Shown here: positions 25,673 to 33,919 of the stretch, in pieces
Layout: the number at the start of each line of letters is the position of its first letter
How positions within the stretch are numbered: position 1 is the first letter of the stretch
Position numbers and translations under genes: made by a program
The notes under the pieces: generated by a model
The model's database searches: none
Told to the model about the DNA's origin: nothing
What the model saw: only the letters and a program-made list of their open reading frames with translations
Assembly: GCA_900765975.1 (NCBI GenBank)
Contig: CAAFTS010000014.1
Coordinates: 1-42,361 of the forward strand
Direction of reading: 5' to 3'
DNA from: Lachnospiraceae bacterium
Lineage (GTDB): Bacteria > Bacillota > Clostridia > Lachnospirales > Lachnospiraceae
DNA: 42,361 nt

Positions 25673-26246
25673 ACTGCCAAAAAAGAGTCAATTGCTCCTT
25701 CTGCTTTTGGTGGGGATGTTGCTATTAGTGATCGCAATTCCGGTTACTCCTTCCGGAGAGAAAAAGGGATCTGATACATTCCAAAAGGAGACAGGAGAAA
25801 CAGGTGTGAAGCAAAGTGGACAGATGAATACAGATACGATGGAAGAATACGAAGCGATTCTGGAACGAAGAGTTGGGTCTGCGCTTGAGTATGTAGAGGG
25901 GGTTGGAAAAACAGAAGTTATGATTACGTTGAAATCCTCTTCGCAAAAAGTTGTGGAGAAAGATCAAACGGGGGATAGCCGTACTACAGAGGAAAAGGAT
26001 TCTGCGGGGGGAACAAGGACAGAAAAATCACGAAGTTCAGAACGGACAAGCGTCTATACGCAGTCAACGGATGGAACGCAGATTCCGTATGTAAGTAAAG
26101 AGTTGACTCCAGAGGTAGAAGGGGTTCTGGTGATCGCAGAGGGTGGTGATAATGCGGTTGTAATTCAAAATATTACAGAAGCAATTCAGGCATTATTTGG
26201 AATTGATGCGCATAAGATAAAAATAATGAAACGGACAGCTACATAA
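25623..26246 (+). CDS. spoIIIAG: Stage III sporulation protein AG
   Basis: SpoIIIAG forms the large oligomeric ring of the feeding-tube channel in the intermembrane space. It has an N-terminal membrane anchor (about 24-40, LLLLLLVGMLLLVIAIPV) and a ring-building domain from about residue 70 (EEYEAILERRVGSALEYVEG through EVMITLKSS and ELTPEVEGVLVIAEGGDNAVV). There is a Ser/Thr/Lys-rich insertion in the middle. No ATG occurs in frame near the start. The TTG at 25623 follows GGAGG (25609-25613) by 9 bases and gives 207 residues. This creates a 50-base overlap with spoIIIAF, more than elsewhere in the operon. Confidence 0.9.
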   Translation: MEKWKNQIWSWIHSENRLPKKSQLLLLLLVGMLLLVIAIPVTPSGEKKGSDTFQKETGETGVKQSGQMNTDTMEEYEAILERRVGSALEYVEGVGKTEVMITLKSSSQKVVEKDQTGDSRTTEEKDSAGGTRTEKSRSSERTSVYTQSTDGTQIPYVSKELTPEVEGVLVIAEGGDNAVVIQNITEAIQALFGIDAHKIKIMKRTAT

Positions 26247-26261
26247 AAAAGGAGGGTTTCT

Positions 26262-26864
26262 GTGAAACGTATTTTTAAGAAAAATCAGATTATAATTGCA
26301 ACTTTGGCGGTGATGATCGCCATAGCCGGATATTTGAATTATTCCGGTGTACTGTTTGGAAAAGATCCGGGAAGTACGGAAGCGAATACAGATATGGTGA
26401 ACCAGGAACTGTTGGATATTTCAGAAGAAGACGTGTCATCGGGCGAAATAGCGAGTAATGATGCAGAAGTGGAAGGAACACCTGGGGAGGCGGTGTTGAC
26501 AAATGGGACTGCAGATACAACTGTAGCACAGGCGAAGGTGTCCAGAGAGCAGGTGCGGGCACAAAACAAAGAAACACTGCAAGGAATTATTGATAACGTA
26601 AATATCAGTGAAGAGGAAAAACAGGATGCAGTGGCGCAGATGGTGTTGATGACGCAATTGTCAGAGCAGGAAGTCGCAATTGAAACATTGATGGCATCCA
26701 AAGGTTTTTCAGAGGCTGTTGTGAATTTGACACAGGATTCAGCTGATATTGTAGTTAAGGCAGAGGAGCTGACTGATGCGAATCGTGCACAGATTGAGGA
26801 TATTGTCACAAGAAAAACGGAAATTGCACCGGAAAATGTTGTGATTACGCCGATTCATGAATAA
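26262..26864 (+). CDS. spoIIIAH: Stage III sporulation protein AH
   Basis: SpoIIIAH is the mother-cell partner of forespore SpoIIQ, with which it forms the interlocking channel across the intermembrane space. The 200-residue protein has an N-terminal membrane anchor (about 10-27, IIIATLAVMIAIAGYL) followed by a low-complexity Ser/Thr/Asp/Glu linker (about 35-95). The ring-building domain is at about 100-200 (SREQVRAQNKETLQGIIDNV to EIAPENVVITPIHE). The start is a GTG after AAGGAGGG. It is the last gene of the operon. I see no terminator before the prfC promoter a few bases later. Confidence 0.93.
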   Translation: MKRIFKKNQIIIATLAVMIAIAGYLNYSGVLFGKDPGSTEANTDMVNQELLDISEEDVSSGEIASNDAEVEGTPGEAVLTNGTADTTVAQAKVSREQVRAQNKETLQGIIDNVNISEEEKQDAVAQMVLMTQLSEQEVAIETLMASKGFSEAVVNLTQDSADIVVKAEELTDANRAQIEDIVTRKTEIAPENVVITPIHE

Positions 26865-26868
26865 AAGA

Positions 26869-26897
26869 TTGCGGCTGTCCGATACTTATGGTAGAAT
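26869..26897 (+). promoter_or_regulatory. Extended -10 promoter of prfC
   Basis: TTGCGG (26869-26874), 17 bases, TAGAAT (26892-26897) preceded by TGG. The weak -35 is offset by the TGn element. It starts just 5 bases after the spoIIIAH stop and uncouples vegetative prfC from the sporulation operon. Confidence 0.55.
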
Positions 26898-26974
26898 CTA
26901 AAGTTGGTGCATCGCACTTTTATGATGTATCAGTTGTTAAGAAATGGATGATAAAATGTACAGGAGATAGAATT

Positions 26975-28564
26975 ATGTCAGATATTACAAATGAAATAAA
27001 AAAACGTCGGACATTCGCGATTATTTCTCACCCTGATGCGGGAAAGACTACCTTGACAGAAAAATTTTTACTTTATGGTGGTGCAATCAATCAGGCGGGA
27101 TCTGTAAAAGGAAAGGCAACAGCCAAACATGCGGTGTCCGACTGGATGGAAATCGAAAAAGAAAGAGGTATTTCTGTTACTTCTTCTGTATTGCAGTTTA
27201 ATTATGGGGGATTCTGTATTAATATTCTGGATACACCGGGACATCAGGATTTCTCTGAAGATACGTATCGTACACTGATGGCGGCAGATTCAGCAGTCAT
27301 GGTCATTGATGCATCGAAGGGGGTAGAGGCGCAGACAAGAAAGCTGTTTAAGGTCTGCGTCATGCGCCATATTCCAATCTTTACATTTATCAATAAGATG
27401 GATAGAGATGCAATGGATACGTTTGAACTGTTAGACGATATTGAGAAAGAGCTGGGGATTGCCACTTGTCCGGTAAACTGGCCGATTGGATCCGGAAAAG
27501 GATTTAAAGGGGTATATGACCGGGCAAAGCGTGAAGTTGAGTTGTTCTCTGATACGCAGAAGGGAACAAAAATGGGAGAGGTGCAGAAAATTTCAGAGGA
27601 AGATCCGGATCTTGAGGCAGTGATTGGTTCCGATGCAAAAGCAATTTTAGAGGAAGAAATTGAACTTTTGGATGGAGCAGCGGCAGAATTTGACCAGGAA
27701 CTGGTGTCTAAAGGAGAGTTGTCTCCAGTATTTTTCGGTTCTGCGTTGACAAACTTTGGAGTGGAAACATTTTTGAAACACTTTTTGAAAATGACTTCGT
27801 CTCCATTACCGCGTATGTCAGATCATGGGGAAATCGACCCGATGACAGAAAAAGATTTTTCTGCTTTCGTGTTTAAGATTCAGGCTAATATGAATAAGGC
27901 GCATCGCGACCGTATTGCATTTATGCGAATCTGTTCAGGAAAGTTTGAAGCGGGGATGAATGTGTATCATGTGCAGGGCGGTAAAGATGTGCGTTTGTCG
28001 CAGCCGCAGCAGATGATGGCAAGTGAAAGGAAAATAATTGAAACTGCATGCGGTGGAGATATTATCGGCGTATTCGATCCGGGGATTTTTTCTATTGGAG
28101 ATACTCTTACTACATCGAAAGAAAAGTTTGCTTATGAAGGAATTCCGACATTTGCTCCGGAACATTTTGCGCGTGTCCGCCAAGTGGATACTATGAAAAG
28201 AAAACAGTTTGTTAAGGGGATTAATCAGATTGCGCAGGAAGGTGCAATTCAGATTTTCCAGGAATACAATACCGGAATGGAAGAAATTATCGTAGGTGTT
28301 GTAGGTGTTCTGCAGTTTGATGTGTTGAAATATCGCCTGGAAAATGAATATAATGTGGAAATCCGTTTGGAAACACTGCCGTATGAGCATATTCGCTGGA
28401 TTGAAAATGATGAGATTGATATGGACAAGCTTACTGGAACGTCAGATATGAAGAAAATCAAAGATTTAAAAGATAGACCGTTGCTGCTGTTTGTGCATGA
28501 ATGGAGTATTCGAATGACACAGGAAAGAAATGAAGGATTGATTCTTTCAGAATTTGGCAGATAG
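26975..28564 (+). CDS. prfC: Peptide chain release factor 3
   Basis: RF3 is the GTPase that recycles RF1/RF2 from the ribosome after peptide release. The G domain carries ISHPDAGKTTLTEKFLLYGG (G1), the switch region with MEIEKERGISVTSSVLQF, DTPGHQDFSEDTYRTL (G3) and INKMDRDAMDTFE (G4). Domains II and III follow, with MGEVQKISEEDPD and GVVGVLQFDVLKYRLENEY. 529 residues. The start at 26975 follows AGGAGATAG and gives SDITNEIKKRRTFAIISHPD; the frame is open to 26888 but that part is the leader. It has its own promoter. It should not be confused with EF-G or TetM-type protection proteins, which it resembles; the length and motifs favour RF3. Confidence 0.93.
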   Translation: MSDITNEIKKRRTFAIISHPDAGKTTLTEKFLLYGGAINQAGSVKGKATAKHAVSDWMEIEKERGISVTSSVLQFNYGGFCINILDTPGHQDFSEDTYRTLMAADSAVMVIDASKGVEAQTRKLFKVCVMRHIPIFTFINKMDRDAMDTFELLDDIEKELGIATCPVNWPIGSGKGFKGVYDRAKREVELFSDTQKGTKMGEVQKISEEDPDLEAVIGSDAKAILEEEIELLDGAAAEFDQELVSKGELSPVFFGSALTNFGVETFLKHFLKMTSSPLPRMSDHGEIDPMTEKDFSAFVFKIQANMNKAHRDRIAFMRICSGKFEAGMNVYHVQGGKDVRLSQPQQMMASERKIIETACGGDIIGVFDPGIFSIGDTLTTSKEKFAYEGIPTFAPEHFARVRQVDTMKRKQFVKGINQIAQEGAIQIFQEYNTGMEEIIVGVVGVLQFDVLKYRLENEYNVEIRLETLPYEHIRWIENDEIDMDKLTGTSDMKKIKDLKDRPLLLFVHEWSIRMTQERNEGLILSEFGR

Positions 28565-28613
28565 CCGGGAACTGTGGAAGAACACTGGAAGAAACAGCGA
28601 TATAAAAACTTGT

Positions 28614-28641
28614 TTGCAAATGATGTGATATTTGGTATAAT
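28614..28641 (+). promoter_or_regulatory. Extended -10 promoter of the asp23-family gene
   Basis: TTGCAA (28614-28619), 16 bases, a perfect TATAAT (28636-28641) preceded by TGG. Transcription should start near 28648, 30 bases ahead of the gene. Confidence 0.7.
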
Positions 28642-28677
28642 ACAAAAAGAGATTGGACCAGATAGGAGGTTTTTGAT

Positions 28678-29061
28678 ATGGCAAAGGACGAAAGAAAGAA
28701 TTATACAATACAAAATGACAATAGCTTGGGAGAAGTGCAGATTGCGGATGAAGTTGTTGCAATTATAGCTGCGTTGGCTGCTACAGAAGTAGAAGGCGTG
28801 GATTCTATGGCTGGCAATGTGACCAATGAACTGGTGAGCAGACTTGGAATGAAGAACCTTTCAAAGGGGGTAAAGGTAGACGTTTTAGAGGGTGTAGTGA
28901 CCGTTACATTGGCGTTGAATCTAAAATATAATTACAGCATCGTAGAGGTAACTGCAAAGGTTCAGGAGAAGGTGAAGGCTGCCATTGAAAATATGACTGG
29001 GTTGGAAGTTGCGGATATTAATATCCGTGTTGCCGGTGTAGAGATGAATTCTCAGGAGTGA
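28678..29061 (+). CDS. Asp23/Gls24 family envelope stress protein
   Basis: This is a 127-residue member of the Asp23/Gls24 (DUF322) family, corresponding in position to Bacillus YqhY, which is encoded just ahead of nusB. The family pattern is clear: GEVQIADEVVAIIAALAATEVEG, then a hydrophobic VKVDVLEGVVTVTLALNLKYN element and IENMTGLEVADINIRVAGVE near the end (shorter parts of these are enough to recognise it). It has no signal peptide or membrane segment, so it is cytoplasmic, possibly membrane-associated through a partner. The family is linked to cell-envelope stress and, for YqhY, to fatty-acid synthesis control; no acc genes are nearby here. GGAGGT precedes the ATG. Confidence 0.88.
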   Translation: MAKDERKNYTIQNDNSLGEVQIADEVVAIIAALAATEVEGVDSMAGNVTNELVSRLGMKNLSKGVKVDVLEGVVTVTLALNLKYNYSIVEVTAKVQEKVKAAIENMTGLEVADINIRVAGVEMNSQE

Positions 29062-29107
29062 GAAAAACATTTGTAAGGGAAATTTTTGGAAATAGGCAGT
29101 TGCTGTG

Positions 29108-29138
29108 GAGAGTTGTATCTTGCCAAGATATGACTCTC
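29108..29138 (+). other. 14-bp inverted repeat over a promoter-like sequence
   Basis: GAGAGTTGTATCTT (29108-29121) pairs with AAGATATGACTCTC (29125-29138), two wobbles included, around GCC. A promoter-like TTGCCA (29120-29125), 18 bases, TATAAT (29144-29149) begins in the loop, so the repeat covers the -35 and spacer. There is no T-run after the stem. Confidence 0.55.
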
Positions 29139-29151
29139 TGTAGTATAATAG

Positions 29152-29176
29152 AGGATGTCGTTAAGACATCCTTTTT
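29152..29176 (+). terminator. Terminator after the asp23-family gene
   Basis: AGGATGTC (29152-29159) pairs perfectly with GACATCCT (29165-29172) around GTTAA, followed by TTTT. It starts only 3 bases after the TATAAT at 29144-29149. A transcript from that promoter would start inside the hairpin, so the terminator more likely serves the upstream gene. Confidence 0.8.
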
Positions 29177-29264
29177 GCTTTGCCAAAAAACAGGAATTCA
29201 TGCGGTAAAGCAGTTTTTGTCACAGTGTGTATGACATAGAAGGAACAGGCAGAAAGGAGCCAGT

Positions 29265-29663
29265 ATGGTAAGAACAGAACTTCGCGAACATATCTTTAAG
29301 ATGGTATTTCAACTAGAGTTTCACAATCCGGAGGAATTGCCGGAGAATCTGACACTATATTTTGATAGTCTGGAGAATGCTGCGGATCGTGATAAAGAAT
29401 ATATTGAACAGAAATATAAGGCAGTGGTTGAGAAAGTAGTAGAGATTGATGAGATGATTGATGCTAAGAGTGAAAACTGGAAGACAAAACGTATGAACAA
29501 GGTAGACCTTGCAATTTTACGGCTTGCAGTATATGAAATGAAATGGGATGAGGATGTTCCAACAGGTGTTGCAATCAACGAAGCAGTGGAACTGGCAAAG
29601 AAGTTCAGTGGAGAGGGAGCACCGGCATTTGTAAATGGTGTGCTTGCGCGTTTGACAGAGTAA
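29265..29663 (+). CDS. nusB: Transcription antitermination factor NusB
   Basis: NusB with NusE (S10) binds boxA RNA and supports antitermination of rRNA operons. The 132-residue all-helical protein shows RTELREHIFKMVFQLEF at the N-terminus, then NKVDLAILRLAVYEMKWDE and GVAINEAVELAKKFSGEGAPAFVNGVL, the family signatures. AAGGAG lies 7 bases before the ATG. It starts a very compact nine-gene run through recN. I could not settle which promoter serves it. Confidence 0.95.
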   Translation: MVRTELREHIFKMVFQLEFHNPEELPENLTLYFDSLENAADRDKEYIEQKYKAVVEKVVEIDEMIDAKSENWKTKRMNKVDLAILRLAVYEMKWDEDVPTGVAINEAVELAKKFSGEGAPAFVNGVLARLTE

Positions 29664-29672
29664 GGAAAAGTT

Positions 29673-30917
29673 ATGCGTAATGTTTATACAGTCAAACAGG
29701 TGAACAATTATATTAAGAATATGTTCACACAAGATTTTATGCTGAATCGTATTTATGTAAAAGGGGAAGTATCGAACTGCAAGTATCATACTTCCGGACA
29801 TATTTATTTTTCATTAAAGGATGAGTCCGGCACAATTGCCTGCGTGATGTTTGCAAGTGCAAGGTCCGGGCTTTCTTTTCGTATGCAGGAAGGCCAGACA
29901 GTGATCGTGCTGGGAGCTGTCAGTGTTTATGAAAGAGATGGAAGATATCAGCTTTATGCGAAAGAGATTATGCTGGACGGAGTAGGGCTTTTATATGAAA
30001 GGTATGAGGCACTGAAACAGGAACTGGAAGAAATGGGAATGTTCGCTGCTGAATATAAACAGCCGATTCCGAAGTTTGCAAAGAAAATCGGAATTGTAAC
30101 CGCACCTACGGGCGCTGCAATACGAGATATCATTCATATTGCAACAAGGAGAAATCCATATGTGCAGCTAATTCTTTATCCGGCGCTTGTGCAGGGCGAA
30201 GAGGCCGCAGCCAGTATTGTAAAGGGAATTCAGGTGATGGAGAAGCAGGATGTAGATGTTATCATAGTCGGACGTGGCGGCGGATCCATAGAAGATCTTT
30301 GGGCGTTTAATGAAGAGGCGGTAGCAAGAGCCATTTTTCATTGCAGGATTCCTGTGATTTCAGCAGTGGGGCATGAAACAGACACTTTGATTTCGGACTA
30401 TGTGGCTGATCTGCGTGCGCCGACACCGTCAGCAGCTGCTGAATTGGCGGTATATGAGTATAGTGCTGTGGAAAATACACGCAAGGAATTTGAACTTCGA
30501 TTAAAACGGCAGATGCAGCTGAGAATTCAGTCAGAAAGAAATAAGGCTGAACGGATGGCATTGCGACTAAAATATACACATCCAAAACAGAAATTAAATG
30601 AAAAAAGACAACAGGCAGTGGATTTGGAGAATCAGCTGCGTATGTTGATGAAACAGAAATTAGATGAGAATCGTCACTGGTTAGCGCTTTATATCGAACA
30701 GATGAGAAGATTATCGCCTATTGAGAAGATGAGTCAGGGATATTCTTATGTTGAGAACCGGAAACTGGAGAATATCCATAGTGTGTCACAGGTGAAAAAG
30801 GGAGAAGAGATACAGATTCGTTTGGCAGATGGAACGATTCACGCAAGTGTTACCGGAACGAAGAAGGAGGATTTGCCATGGCTGAAAAAAGAGAGGAAAC
30901 ACAGGAACTCACATTAG
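29673..30917 (+). CDS. xseA: Exodeoxyribonuclease VII large subunit
   Basis: XseA is the catalytic subunit of exonuclease VII, which degrades single-stranded DNA from both ends. The N-terminal OB fold (about 1-100) has VYTVKQVNNYIKNMF and GEVSNCKYHTSGHIYFSLKD. The catalytic domain has IGIVTAPTGAAIRDI, VDVIIVGRGGGSIEDLWAFN, VISAVGHETDTLISDYVAD and LRAPTPSAAAELA. A long coiled coil follows (about 265-345) and a short C-terminal beta segment (PIEKMSQGYSYVEN). 414 residues. It starts 9 bases after nusB and its last 40 bases overlap xseB in another frame. Confidence 0.95.
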   Translation: MRNVYTVKQVNNYIKNMFTQDFMLNRIYVKGEVSNCKYHTSGHIYFSLKDESGTIACVMFASARSGLSFRMQEGQTVIVLGAVSVYERDGRYQLYAKEIMLDGVGLLYERYEALKQELEEMGMFAAEYKQPIPKFAKKIGIVTAPTGAAIRDIIHIATRRNPYVQLILYPALVQGEEAAASIVKGIQVMEKQDVDVIIVGRGGGSIEDLWAFNEEAVARAIFHCRIPVISAVGHETDTLISDYVADLRAPTPSAAAELAVYEYSAVENTRKEFELRLKRQMQLRIQSERNKAERMALRLKYTHPKQKLNEKRQQAVDLENQLRMLMKQKLDENRHWLALYIEQMRRLSPIEKMSQGYSYVENRKLENIHSVSQVKKGEEIQIRLADGTIHASVTGTKKEDLPWLKKERKHRNSH

Positions 30918-31102
30918 AAGAACAGTTTCAGGCATTGGATACCATTGTAAATAAACTGGAACGGGAAGAGGTTACTTTGGAAGAATCTTTTCAACTCTAT
31001 CATCAGGGGATGACCTTATTGAAAAAATGTAATGAGACAATTGATACCGTAGAGAAAAAAGTATTAATGCTGGATGAGGATGGGAAAACATATGAATTTT
31101 AG
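30878..31102 (+). CDS. xseB: Exodeoxyribonuclease VII small subunit
   Basis: XseB is the small helical subunit; several copies wrap around the XseA coiled coil. The 74-residue sequence has the family core FQALDTIVNKLEREEVTLEE and FQLYHQGMTLLKKCNETID. The start ATG follows AAGGAGG by 10 bases and lies within xseA, so the two are coupled. Its end overlaps the ispA start by 11 bases. Confidence 0.95.
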   Translation: MAEKREETQELTLEEQFQALDTIVNKLEREEVTLEESFQLYHQGMTLLKKCNETIDTVEKKVLMLDEDGKTYEF

Positions 31103-31982
31103 AGATGAGCAGGAAAAACGGGTAAAAGAGATTGAAGAGATTTTAAAAAAGAGACTTCCGTTAAAAGAGGGGAAGCAGAAACAAATTATGGAAGCTATGG
31201 AATATAGTCTTCTGGCAGGTGGAAAGCGTCTCCGACCTATGTTGATGCTGGAGACTTATCGATTGTTTGGCGGGCGTTCTTCTGTTATCGAACCTTTTAT
31301 GGCGGCATTGGAAATGATCCATACCTATTCTCTTGTACATGATGATCTTCCGGCAATGGATAATGATGAGTATCGAAGAGGTCGTAAAACGACTCATGTT
31401 GTATATGGAGAGGGAATGGGGATTTTGGCAGGAGATGCATTGTTAAATTATGCATTTGAAATAGCTGCCTCGGCTTTTGACATGGAAGATGTTGATGCTG
31501 CAAAGATTGGAAAAGCAATTCAGATTCTATCCGGAAAAGCTGGGATCTATGGAATGATAGGCGGACAGGTTGTAGATGTTTTGTCTACCGGACAGGAAGT
31601 GGATGGAGAAACACTGGACTTTATTTATCAGTTAAAAACGGGTGCACTGATTGAATGTGCGATGATGATTGGCGCCGTTCTAGCCGGTGCGGACAGTGAG
31701 CAGGTTCAAGCAGTGGAACAAATTGCAGCAAAAGTGGGAATGGCATTCCAAATTCAGGATGATATTTTAGATGTGACCAGTACGGCTGAAGTATTGGGGA
31801 AACCTATTCACAGTGATGAGAAGAATGAAAAAACAACATATGTGACTTGGAAAGGTTTGGAAGAAGCAAAACGGGAAGTTGCCCGGTTGTCTGAAGAGGC
31901 AGTTGGGGGATTGCGACAATTCCATCCGGAAGACGATTTTTTGGAGACATTACTGCTTTCTTTGATCCATCGGGATAAATAG
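31092..31982 (+). CDS. ispA: Polyprenyl synthetase, probable farnesyl diphosphate synthase
   Basis: The enzyme condenses isopentenyl diphosphate with dimethylallyl and geranyl diphosphate to farnesyl diphosphate, the precursor for undecaprenyl phosphate. The first aspartate-rich motif is DDLPAMDNDEYRRG, with the two-residue insertion of type II bacterial FPP synthases. The second is DDILDVT, followed by GKPIHSDEKNEKTTYVT. GGKRLRPMLML binds IPP. 296 residues. The start at 31092 (MNFRDEQEK) follows GAGGATGGG within xseB; an ATG at 31074 is less likely. A geranylgeranyl product cannot be excluded from sequence alone. dxs is next, a frequent partner in Firmicutes. Confidence 0.92.
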   Translation: MNFRDEQEKRVKEIEEILKKRLPLKEGKQKQIMEAMEYSLLAGGKRLRPMLMLETYRLFGGRSSVIEPFMAALEMIHTYSLVHDDLPAMDNDEYRRGRKTTHVVYGEGMGILAGDALLNYAFEIAASAFDMEDVDAAKIGKAIQILSGKAGIYGMIGGQVVDVLSTGQEVDGETLDFIYQLKTGALIECAMMIGAVLAGADSEQVQAVEQIAAKVGMAFQIQDDILDVTSTAEVLGKPIHSDEKNEKTTYVTWKGLEEAKREVARLSEEAVGGLRQFHPEDDFLETLLLSLIHRDK

Positions 31983-32030
31983 AAAATACTGTGGGATCGT
32001 TTGTGAATTTAGCGAAAAGGGGTACACCTT

Positions 32031-33905
32031 ATGGTTTTAGAAAAGATTCAAAAAGAAAACGATATAAAGAAACTGGAAGCGGAGGAATTGGATCTGCTGG
32101 CGCAGGAAATCCGAGAGTTTTTAATTGAGAAGATCAGTAAAACCGGAGGACATCTGGCATCCAATCTGGGGGTTGTGGAATTGACGATGGCGCTTCATCT
32201 TGTTTTTGACCTTCCGGAAGATAAATTGATCTGGGATGTGGGACATCAGGCATATACGCATAAATTGTTGACAGGTCGCAGGGAAGGTTTTGATGAGCTA
32301 CGTAAATTTGGAGGTATGAGCGGTTTTCCAAAAAGAGGAGAAAGTCCGTGTGATGCATTTGATACCGGACATAGTTCTACGTCTATATCTGCAGGGCTGG
32401 GGCTTGTAGCAGCACGGAATATGCAGAATGAGAATTATAGTGTTGTTTCTATCATCGGAGATGGATCAATGACTGGCGGAATGGCGTATGAAGCGTTAAA
32501 TAATGCTGCTCGGCAAAAGGGAAATTTTATTATTGTCTTGAACGATAATAATATGTCGATTTCGGAAAATGTAGGTGCAATGTCACGTTATCTGGACGGA
32601 TTACGCACTGCAGAAGCATATACAGAATTAAAGCGAGGGGTAGAGGATACACTGAAAAAGATACCGGGACGAGGAGAAAAAATCGTTTATCAGATTCGAA
32701 AGACAAAAAGTGGAATTAAGCAGCTGATTGTACCGGGCATGTTTTTTGAGGATATGGGAATTACTTATCTGGGACCGGTAGATGGACATGATCTGAAAAA
32801 AATGATCAAGGTGCTTCGGGAAGCGAAGCGTCTGGACCGACCGGTTCTGGTTCATGTTTTAACAAAAAAGGGCAAGGGATATCTTCCGGCAGAGGAAAAT
32901 CCTTCCAAATTTCATGGAACCGGGCCGTTTGAGGTAGAAACCGGAGAGGCAATCACAACCTCGGATAAGGATAGCTATACAGATGTCTTTTCGAAGGTAA
33001 TCTGTGATATCGGCAAGTCTAATCGGAAGGTTGTGACAATTACTGCAGCGATGGCAGATGGAACCGGCTTGAGCAGATTTGCCAAATATTTTCCACAGCG
33101 ATTTTTTGATGTAGGTATTGCTGAAGAACATGCGCTTACGTTTGCTGCCGGACTTGCGGCAGGTGGGATGAAACCAGTGGTTGCATTGTATTCCTCTTTT
33201 TTACAGAGAGCTTATGATCAGGCGATTCACGACATCTGTATGCAGAACCTTCCTGTTATGATTGCTGTAGATCGGGCGGGATTGGTTGGAAATGACGGGG
33301 AAACACATCAAGGTGTTTTTGATCTTTCGTTTTTGAGTATGATTCCGAACATGACAGTTATGGCGCCTAAAAACAGATGGGAATTGGCAGATATGGTTCG
33401 GTTTTGCGTGGATTATGATGCGCCGGTTGCACTCCGGTATCCAAGAGGAACTGCATATGAGGGGTTAAAGGAATTTCGTGCTCCCATTGAGTATGGAAAG
33501 AGTGAACTGCTTTATGAAGAAGAAAGTATTGCAATTTTGTTTGTCGGGCATATGTCTGAACTTGCAGAGTCTGTGCGTACAGAATTGAAAGATATGGGAT
33601 ATAGCTGCTCGCTTGTAAATGCGCGTTTTATAAAGCCTCTGGATACGGAAATGATCGAGCGGCTCAGTCGAGAGCATCGTTTGCTTGTAACGATTGAAGA
33701 AAACGTTCTGAGTGGCGGATATGGGGCGAGAGTATTGGATTATGTTTCAAAAGAAAAGTTGCCGGTACATGTCTGCAGGATCGGGCTCCCGGATGCATTT
33801 ATTGAGCAGGGAAACATCGATCTTTTGCGTCGGGAAAATGGACTGGAAAAATCTGCAATCGTGAAGAAAATTATTAATGAATATGCAGAAATGATAGAAA
33901 AATAA
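32031..33905 (+). CDS. dxs: 1-deoxy-D-xylulose-5-phosphate synthase
   Basis: DXS makes DXP from pyruvate and glyceraldehyde 3-phosphate, the entry step of the MEP isoprenoid pathway and a precursor source for thiamine and pyridoxal. The thiamine-diphosphate domain has SNLGVVELTMALH (with the conserved histidines nearby in GGHLASNLG and DVGHQAYTHK), GHSSTSISAGLGL and GDGSMTGGMAYEALNN. The pyrimidine domain has DVGIAEEHALTFAAGLA, and the C-terminal transketolase domain has ALRYPRGTAYEG and ENVLSGGYGARVL. 624 residues, normal. AAAAGGGG lies before the ATG. It is transcribed with ispA and tlyA. Confidence 0.96.
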   Translation: MVLEKIQKENDIKKLEAEELDLLAQEIREFLIEKISKTGGHLASNLGVVELTMALHLVFDLPEDKLIWDVGHQAYTHKLLTGRREGFDELRKFGGMSGFPKRGESPCDAFDTGHSSTSISAGLGLVAARNMQNENYSVVSIIGDGSMTGGMAYEALNNAARQKGNFIIVLNDNNMSISENVGAMSRYLDGLRTAEAYTELKRGVEDTLKKIPGRGEKIVYQIRKTKSGIKQLIVPGMFFEDMGITYLGPVDGHDLKKMIKVLREAKRLDRPVLVHVLTKKGKGYLPAEENPSKFHGTGPFEVETGEAITTSDKDSYTDVFSKVICDIGKSNRKVVTITAAMADGTGLSRFAKYFPQRFFDVGIAEEHALTFAAGLAAGGMKPVVALYSSFLQRAYDQAIHDICMQNLPVMIAVDRAGLVGNDGETHQGVFDLSFLSMIPNMTVMAPKNRWELADMVRFCVDYDAPVALRYPRGTAYEGLKEFRAPIEYGKSELLYEEESIAILFVGHMSELAESVRTELKDMGYSCSLVNARFIKPLDTEMIERLSREHRLLVTIEENVLSGGYGARVLDYVSKEKLPVHVCRIGLPDAFIEQGNIDLLRRENGLEKSAIVKKIINEYAEMIEK

Positions 33906-33919
33906 AGGATTAGGATAAC

